Origin: Acidobacteriota bacterium
GTDB taxonomy: Bacteria; Acidobacteriota; Terriglobia; Terriglobales; Acidobacteriaceae
NCBI GenBank assembly: GCA_021781255.1
Contig: JAJXXG010000313.1
Location: 1 to 6,967 of the forward strand
Reading direction: 5' to 3'
DNA length: 6,967 bases
Shown here: in pieces, positions 1 to 4,328 of the stretch
Position numbering within the stretch: the stretch's first letter is position 1
Layout: the number at the start of each line of letters is the position of its first letter
Made by a program: the position numbers and the translations under genes
The notes under the pieces: model-generated
Told to the model about the DNA's origin: nothing
The model's input: only the letters and a program-made list of their open reading frames with translations
Databases searched by the model: none

Positions 1-923
1 CTACCTGGTCCAGTCGGTTTGTGTCGCGCAACTTCTGGCAGGACCCCAAGACGGGAATTGGATATCAAGTACAGGTTGAGGTTCCAACAAAGCAGATGAC
101 GTCCATCGATGATCTTGCTTCACTTCCGCTAATGAGTGGAGGCACTGAGAACCATCCGAATCTCGGCGACGTTGCGCAGCTATCGTATGGGCAGGTAGTT
201 GGTGAGTATGACCGCTATGACATGCAGAGAATGATTTCGTTGACTGCAAACGTCTATGACCAGGACCTTGGACATGCAGCAAGTGATGTGGAGCAGGCGA
301 TCCAGAGAGCCGGGCCGCCGCCGCGGGGCGTGGATGTGCATTTGCGTGGACAGGTTGTTCCAATGCGGCAGACCTTCGAGTCGCTCTCGCTGGGACTGAT
401 CTTTGCAGTGGTCGCAATTTTCCTCCTGCTGGCCGCAAATTTTCAATCGTTGCGGCTTGCGCTCGTGGCCGTTTCCACTACGCCCGCAGTGGTGTGCGGA
501 GTCGTCCTGATGTTGCTGTTGACCGGAACTACGCTGAATTTGCAGTCCTTCATGGGCGCCATTATGGCATTGGGCGTTTCCGTAGCAAATTCCATTCTCC
601 TGGTCACATTTGCCGAAAATCACCGGCGCTCTTCCGCGGAAAGCTCCACGGATGCAGCCGTGTTCGGAGGGCGCACGCGGTTACGTCCGATTTTGATGAC
701 CAGCATTGCCATGATTGCCGGAATGATTCCCATGGCCACGGCGCTGAGCGAAGGTGGCCACCAGACGGCACCGCTGGGACGTGCCGTGATTGGTGGTCTT
801 GCAATGTCTACGCTGGCAACGCTCTTCATCCTTCCAGCAATCTTTTCCATTGTGCAGGAGCGCGCACCTCGCGTTTCCGCATCTCTTGACGTGACCGATG
901 AGCAAAGTCCTTACGCTTCGTAA
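1..923 (+). CDS. RND efflux transporter permease subunit, C-terminal part (5' end outside window)
   Basis: Inner-membrane RND permease that would export small molecules using the proton gradient, with a periplasmic adaptor and an outer-membrane channel. The frame is open from the first complete codon at base 3 to the TAA at 921-923, about 306 residues. This is the end of a protein that normally has about 1,000-1,050 residues. Visible are the end of the second periplasmic domain (to about base 375), then five hydrophobic segments matching TM8-TM12: roughly 384-447, 456-533, 540-612, 678-744 and 774-852. Family-typical stretches are LLLAANFQS (TM8 end), RPILMTSIAMIAGMIPMA (TM11) and LFILPAIF (TM12). 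In TM10 the AcrB-type Lys-Asn pair reads Ala-Asn (GVSVANSILL), so the proton-relay lysine of AcrB is absent. The adaptor gene follows directly. The GTG at 21 is internal, not the start. Family assignment is firm; substrate is unknown. Confidence 0.93.
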   Translation, partial: TWSSRFVSRNFWQDPKTGIGYQVQVEVPTKQMTSIDDLASLPLMSGGTENHPNLGDVAQLSYGQVVGEYDRYDMQRMISLTANVYDQDLGHAASDVEQAIQRAGPPPRGVDVHLRGQVVPMRQTFESLSLGLIFAVVAIFLLLAANFQSLRLALVAVSTTPAVVCGVVLMLLLTGTTLNLQSFMGAIMALGVSVANSILLVTFAENHRRSSAESSTDAAVFGGRTRLRPILMTSIAMIAGMIPMATALSEGGHQTAPLGRAVIGGLAMSTLATLFILPAIFSIVQERAPRVSASLDVTDEQSPYAS

Positions 924-930
924 GAAACAT

Positions 931-935
931 TGGAG
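931..935 (+). promoter_or_regulatory. Ribosome binding site of the adaptor gene
   Basis: TGGAG lies 7 bases before the ATG at 943, just after the permease stop codon. It favours 943 over the in-frame ATG at 898, which sits inside the end of the permease gene. Confidence 0.6.
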
Positions 936-942
936 TAGCACT

Positions 943-2145
943 ATGAATACGCAACACGCTGCAAAAAAGTTGTCGATGATTTCTCTTCGGGACTATGGGG
1001 CGTTGGCACTTGCCACGGCACTGTTTTGTGCTGCAGTAACCGGATGCAATGAGAGAGGGCATGCATCCGCTGCTCCTGCCTCACAGGCTTCCACTCTGGT
1101 TTCGGTGGAGACTGCGCACGTGACGGCACAGCGTTTGCAAATGAGCATTACTCTTCCCGGGGAATTGCACCCTTATGAAGAAGTGAGGATCTTCCCCAAA
1201 GTCAGCGGATTTGTGAAGTGGATTGGAGTGGATCGCGGCTCAAGGGTGAAGAAGGGTCAGCTGATGGCTTTGCTGACCGCGCCAGAAATTGTGGCGCAGA
1301 AGGCCGAGGCGGAAGCGAAGGTGATGAGCGCGGAAAATCAGCGCATCGCCGGCGAAGCCAAGCTGGCCGCCGATGAAAGCACCTATCAGAGGTTGAAGAC
1401 GGCTTCTGCAACTCCAGGAGTGATTTCAGACGAAGAGCTGGACACTGCACAGAAGACCGCCGAAGGGGATCGTGCCCGAGTGGTTTCATTGCGCAACACC
1501 GCGGATGCAGCACGAGCGACCCTGCGTTCCGCACGAGAGATGGAAAGCTACTTGCGCATTACTGCGCCATTCGATGGCGTGGTGACGAAGCGCAATGTGC
1601 ATCCGGGTGCGCTGGTTGGTCCCGCCGGTGCATCCACAAATCAGGCCTCGATGCTGCGCGTGGAGCAGGTGGATCACCTTCGTCTGGTTGTTGCAGTTCC
1701 TGAGATATATGTAGCTGGTGTGGAGAAGGGTGCGAAGGTGAAGTTTACCGTGCCTGCGTTCCCGGGGCGCTCATTCACGGGCACCATTGCGCGCGTAGCT
1801 AACTCCATTGATGTTGCCACTCGCACGATGCCGGTAGAAGCCGACGTATGGAATCCGAAGCTGGAGCTTGCGTCGGGAATGTTTCCACAGATTACATGGC
1901 CGGTCCATCGAGCAGAGAAGACCTTGTTCGTTCCGCAGATCGCCTTGGTACGCAGTGGAGACCAGAGCTACGTGCTGCGTGTCCGCGGCGGCAAAACCGA
2001 GCAGGTGGATGTAACGACGGGAGCGGTAGCAGGAAATCTGACGGAAGTGTTCGGCGCGCTGCAAGCCGGCGATCAGGTCGTCGTCAATCCAAGCGATGAT
2101 GTTCGTGCCGGGGCTCTGGTGAAGCCAGTCGAGCAGAGCGAATAA
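943..2145 (+). CDS. RND efflux periplasmic adaptor (HlyD/AcrA-type membrane fusion lipoprotein)
   Basis: Periplasmic adaptor that links the RND permease to an outer-membrane channel; 400 residues from the ATG at 943. The N-terminus has a hydrophobic signal (about residues 19-34) ending in V-T-G-C, a lipobox, so Cys35 is the likely lipidated residue. Domains in order: first lipoyl half (about 87-115, VSGFVKWIGVDRG), an Ala/Glu/Lys-rich alpha-hairpin coiled coil (about 116-202), second lipoyl half (about 203-235, ITAPFDGVVTKR), beta-barrel (about 245-320) and membrane-proximal domain (about 325-395). Length is normal for the family. It starts 19 bases after the permease stop, so the two are probably co-transcribed. 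An in-frame ATG at 898 would overlap the permease gene by 26 bases, but the better ribosome site supports 943. No outer-membrane factor follows; the next gene is convergent. Family is certain, substrate is not. Confidence 0.95.
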   Translation: MNTQHAAKKLSMISLRDYGALALATALFCAAVTGCNERGHASAAPASQASTLVSVETAHVTAQRLQMSITLPGELHPYEEVRIFPKVSGFVKWIGVDRGSRVKKGQLMALLTAPEIVAQKAEAEAKVMSAENQRIAGEAKLAADESTYQRLKTASATPGVISDEELDTAQKTAEGDRARVVSLRNTADAARATLRSAREMESYLRITAPFDGVVTKRNVHPGALVGPAGASTNQASMLRVEQVDHLRLVVAVPEIYVAGVEKGAKVKFTVPAFPGRSFTGTIARVANSIDVATRTMPVEADVWNPKLELASGMFPQITWPVHRAEKTLFVPQIALVRSGDQSYVLRVRGGKTEQVDVTTGAVAGNLTEVFGALQAGDQVVVNPSDDVRAGALVKPVEQSE

Positions 2146-2169
2146 CACGGATTGACATGCATTGTCTGC

Positions 2170-3357
2170 CTAGAAGTCGTGGTGCCGGTCGATGAATGTG
2201 GCGACAATTTGAGAAGTTTCCTGCGGAGAGGAATCTTTTCTCTGGTCAGCGCTGGCGTCTTCAGCCTTCGCGCGAAGCTTTGCCACGGCCTGCCAGTTAT
2301 CCTTATGCGGATGATCTGCGAACCATGGTGGTAGTGGCATGCAAAGGTAACGGCTCAGCGCTTCCGCATGCCCTTCATATAGCGCGCGCATCGCCTGGAT
2401 GCGCTCATATGAACTTCCATCCCGGCACATACTGACACCGCTCTGGCAAAGCATTTCATAGAGCTTCTGGTAGCTTTCGGGCGGAAGGCGATCCGGCCCA
2501 TTGCGCACCGGCTCAAGCGAGAGAGTCTGGGAAAGGTCCACCATGGCGTGTCGTGCGATGGCAAAGGTGAGCTGTGCCTGCCGCGCTTCATGACCACGCA
2601 CGCCTGCAATCAGCAGTGCGGATGTATCGAGAATCGAGGTGAGCGCGCTTATCCAGCTTTGATTACTGTGTTGCGACCGGAAGTAGCAAAGAAGCGGATA
2701 AGAAATGTGACTTTCAAGCAATTCGGCTGACCAGCGCTCCCACTCGACTAGCAAGACGGAGAGTGCGTTTTCCGCACCAGAGTCGGCATGGCGGCGCAGC
2801 AGTTCGGCCGCTGTTGGTGGAGATCCGGCGCGCGCATCAAGAAGTGCGATGCTCACTTCACGCCGCGAAAATGCGCTGTAGAGCACCGGAAAATATCCCA
2901 TGACGACGGCCAGAAAACCCAGGCCGGTGCCGGATTCCAGAATGACCAGTCCGCGGGCGAGCGCGCTCTGCGGCGTGACGTCTCCAAGGCCAAGAGTGAA
3001 GAGCGTGGTACCGCTAACGTAGAGAGCAGACGAAAACTCAAAATGCCGCAGAGTGTCGTGGAACGGTGTGCCGATGCCATAGAAGACAAGCGCGAAGCCA
3101 AGAACCATAACTCCGGCCCACACCACGAGCAAAAGAATGAGCGAGAGAGGTCCATAATAACTGAATGCAGTTTCGCGCTTGCGAGGGTGGTGAAGGCGGC
3201 CCGCGACAAAGACCCAGGGAGCCCATGTGAACAGGTAGAAGATGCGGGTAATGCGAAATCGGCCAGCGGCGCGGCGCGGCAGAATAATGGTCTGGAATGC
3301 ATCCAGCAGCACGCCCGCCACGCACAAAATGCCAATCACTAGACTGAATGTCCGCAT
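2170..3357 (-). CDS. K+-channel-like membrane protein (Ion_trans_2 pore) with large soluble C-terminal domain
   Basis: Predicted inner-membrane ion channel of 395 residues. Hydrophobic segments lie at about residues 4-26 (followed by T-I-I-L-P-R-R), 37-54, 69-95 and 135-160. Between the last two is a pore loop containing T-L-G-L-G-D (residues 121-126), which corresponds to the K+ selectivity filter T-x-G-Y-G-D with Leu for Tyr. The remaining 230 or so residues are soluble and partly helical (LLDARAGSPP, EWERWSAELLES, FRSQHSNQSW). I see no GxGxxG Rossmann motif of an RCK domain. Such proteins are usually annotated as two-TM or two-pore-domain potassium channel family. The ATG at 3357 has a GAGGT only about 3 bases upstream, close but plausible. 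The gene converges on the adaptor gene with 24 bases between stops and is divergent from the DUF2905 gene. Channel fold is well supported; K+ selectivity is inferred. Confidence 0.85.
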   Translation of the reverse strand: MRTFSLVIGILCVAGVLLDAFQTIILPRRAAGRFRITRIFYLFTWAPWVFVAGRLHHPRKRETAFSYYGPLSLILLLVVWAGVMVLGFALVFYGIGTPFHDTLRHFEFSSALYVSGTTLFTLGLGDVTPQSALARGLVILESGTGLGFLAVVMGYFPVLYSAFSRREVSIALLDARAGSPPTAAELLRRHADSGAENALSVLLVEWERWSAELLESHISYPLLCYFRSQHSNQSWISALTSILDTSALLIAGVRGHEARQAQLTFAIARHAMVDLSQTLSLEPVRNGPDRLPPESYQKLYEMLCQSGVSMCRDGSSYERIQAMRALYEGHAEALSRYLCMPLPPWFADHPHKDNWQAVAKLRAKAEDASADQRKDSSPQETSQIVATFIDRHHDF

Positions 3358-3385
3358 GCGACCTCATACCGGAAATTGCGACAGC

Positions 3386-3413
3386 TTGCGAGCGTTCCTT
3401 GTTCCTGTATTCT
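3386..3413 (+). promoter_or_regulatory. Candidate sigma70-type promoter for the DUF2905 gene
   Basis: A -35-like TTGCGA (3386-3391) and a -10-like TATTCT (3408-3413) are separated by 16 bases, each matching 4 of 6 consensus bases. A start near 3420 would give a leader of about 20 bases containing the GGAGG ribosome site at 3429-3433. This is pattern matching only. Confidence 0.35.
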
Positions 3414-3436
3414 AAGCGCTGGACGATTGGAGGCAA
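3409..3436 (-). promoter_or_regulatory. Candidate sigma70-type promoter for the channel gene
   Basis: On the - strand TTGCCT (3436 to 3431) and TAGAAT (3414 to 3409, 5 of 6 to consensus) are spaced by 16 bases. The expected leader to the ATG at 3357 is about 45 bases. The -10 block is the same AT-rich stretch used by the opposing + strand candidate. Confidence 0.4.
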
Positions 3437-3442
3437 CCGCCA

Positions 3443-3667
3443 ATGCAGGAGATCGGGAAGGCGATTTTGGGCCTGGGCCTGCTTTTCGTGCTGGTAGGAG
3501 CTGCGTTGCTGCTTGCTGGCCGATTCGGGCTGCCTCTATGGAGACTGCCGGGCGACTTCGCTTACAAAGGCAAGAATGTGTCGGTGTACTTCCCGCTGGG
3601 AACAAGCATTGTTATCAGTATTGTCCTTAGCGTGGTTCTCTATCTCTTCTCGCGCTTTCATCGCTGA
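3443..3667 (+). CDS. DUF2905 family small inner-membrane protein
   Basis: Small hydrophobic protein of 74 residues. It has an N-terminal membrane segment (about 5-27, ILGLGLLFVLVGAALLLAG), a central loop with the family hallmark L-P-G-D-F (residues 35-39) and Y-F-P-L-G-T-S, and a second membrane segment (about 52-69) ending in a basic tail. This arrangement and length are those of DUF2905, a widespread bacterial family of unknown function. The ATG at 3443 is preceded by GGAGG (3429-3433) at 9 bases spacing. It is divergent from the channel gene, with 85 bases between start codons. Nothing downstream is co-oriented until the phosphorylase about 660 bases away, so it is probably monocistronic. 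Function is not known and I do not propose one. Confidence 0.9.
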   Translation: MQEIGKAILGLGLLFVLVGAALLLAGRFGLPLWRLPGDFAYKGKNVSVYFPLGTSIVISIVLSVVLYLFSRFHR

Positions 3668-3674
3668 TGCGCAT

Positions 3675-3698
3675 AAAACTCAACGCCATGGTGTTGAG
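3675..3698 (-). terminator. Possible intrinsic terminator on the - strand
   Basis: Bases 3679-3698 form an inverted repeat with arms CTCAAC and GTTGAG around a CCATGG core. Read on the - strand the stem is followed by TTTT (complement of 3675-3678). One inner position is an A-C mismatch on the - strand, but a G-U pair on the + strand. It sits at the end of the decayed oxidoreductase fragment and could be that gene's old terminator. It is also 12 bases past the DUF2905 stop but lacks a T-run in that direction. The stem is short, so the call is weak. Confidence 0.35.
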
Positions 3699-4010
3699 AT
3701 GCCAAGAATAATCTTGCCTGAAGCTCGGCTAAGCACTTGCTCCACTGCCATTTCTTGCAAGTAGTTGGATGCCGGTGCAATAGGCCGGATAAGGGTGGAT
3801 GGTCGCCGCGGGGTCGCTGAGCTTGAGTTTGCTGTCTATGGCAAGCGAAAGCTCTGTGATGATCTCGCTGGCGCGTCGGATGCGGGGCGATTGATGGGAA
3901 TTGAAGTCCTCGCCGGTCTCAAGAAGATTGAGTCGCTGAGCCTGAAAACATGTAGCAGACAACAGATTTGCGGTCGCCGTAATCCATTCAATCCGCAAGG
4001 GCTGTTTCTG
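3680..4010 (-). pseudogene. Decayed C-terminal fragment of a pyridine nucleotide-disulfide oxidoreductase (mercuric reductase/lipoamide dehydrogenase type)
   Basis: The - strand keeps the dimerisation-domain end of an FAD-dependent disulfide oxidoreductase (Pyr_redox_dim type). One frame, from about base 3880 down to 3756, reads RASEIITELSLAI, then KLKLSD, then ATIHPYPAYCTGIQLLA. This is typical of the family's last 60 or so residues. At 3753-3756 the frame breaks: the original frame hits TAG at 3729-3731. Shifting by one base from 3754 restores a family-like tail, EMAVEQVLSRASGKI, running to TGA at 3680-3682. This is direct evidence of a frameshift (one extra or two missing bases). Further right the similarity is patchy: fragments such as ALAD (about 4000) and ITAT/RKSVV (about 3975-3960) fall in different frames with stops between them, so the right boundary is approximate. 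The FAD- and NAD-binding halves and the redox-active cysteine pair are missing. It cannot make a working enzyme. The precise subfamily is uncertain. Confidence 0.72.
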
Positions 4011-4193
4011 GTACAGGCTGCTGATTGCGAGCAAGGACCGGGGGACGAATCCATCGCTAAGTAACTGACCGGAATTACCGGGCGGCGATGGTTCGAGTTT
4101 GGTCAACCAGGTGGAAGATATTGTTAGGGAATCAGCGGTGCGAATGGTATCTTCAAATCAATCCCGTCGATAAGAACATAAAAGGGATTTTCT

Positions 4194-4210
4194 ACGACCG
4201 AACTGGTCGT
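4194..4210. repeat. Perfect inverted repeat, possible operator or hairpin
   Basis: Arms ACGACC (4194-4199) and GGTCGT (4205-4210) flank the 5-base spacer GAACT, about 120 bases before the phosphorylase start. There is no T-run next to it, so a terminator is unlikely. It could be a binding site for a dimeric regulator or chance; one 6-bp dyad in 300 bases is not strong. Confidence 0.35.
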
Positions 4211-4316
4211 CTAGGGCACTCCGGACTTTCTACGGCAGAGGCAGAACACTACATCTCATGCGAGGTGTAGGGTGGGGTTGTCGATGTCACAGGGTGTGGC
4301 ATTGCAAGGTGATTTT

Positions 4317-4322
4317 GAGGAG
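4317..4322 (+). promoter_or_regulatory. Ribosome binding site of the phosphorylase gene
   Basis: GAGGAG lies 6 bases before the ATG at 4329. It decides for this start over the in-frame ATG at 4284, which has only a G-rich stretch at 4270-4277 in front of it and would add 15 residues. Confidence 0.65.
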
Positions 4323-4328
4323 ACACGC

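Larger units (their letters stand above)
4011..4328. other. Region without a recognisable gene between the pseudogene and the phosphorylase
   Basis: No convincing coding sequence was found on either strand. Open frames here (for example a 60-codon + frame at 4088-4270) have no ribosome site and no family resemblance. The stretch holds a 6-bp dyad at 4194-4210 and, close to the phosphorylase start, a ribosome site. The only promoter-like pair I noticed is TTGTTA (4121-4126) with TGGTAT (4145-4150) at 18 bases, which is poor. The right side presumably contains the leader of the phosphorylase gene. The left side may be further eroded remains of the oxidoreductase gene. Confidence 0.5.

Noticed and set aside
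898..942. Earlier ATG at 898 as start of the adaptor protein
   Set aside because: It lies inside the permease coding end and lacks a good ribosome site. The ATG at 943 has GGAG at proper spacing and leaves a normal lipoprotein signal.
2154..2166. Small inverted repeat (GACA-5-TGTC) between the convergent adaptor and channel genes, considered as a bidirectional terminator
   Set aside because: The arms are only 4 bp, AT-containing, and no T-run follows on either strand.
2788..3342. 184-codon open frame on the + strand antisense to the channel gene
   Set aside because: It is a mirror of a well-supported membrane channel gene. Its translation is a charged, low-complexity composition with no family features and no ribosome site.
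3703..3716. CAAGA-4-TCTTG hairpin as a second terminator after the DUF2905 gene
   Set aside because: The stem has only 5 bp with no T-run, and it falls within the former coding sequence of the pseudogene, so chance is likely.
3765..4064. 99-codon + strand open frame between the DUF2905 and phosphorylase genes
   Set aside because: It lies opposite the oxidoreductase remnant, which explains its openness. It has no ribosome site or recognisable domain.
3729..4106. Intact 125-residue protein on the - strand
   Set aside because: Only its last 50 or so residues resemble a family, and that similarity continues past its stop in another frame. It is better read as part of a frameshifted pseudogene.
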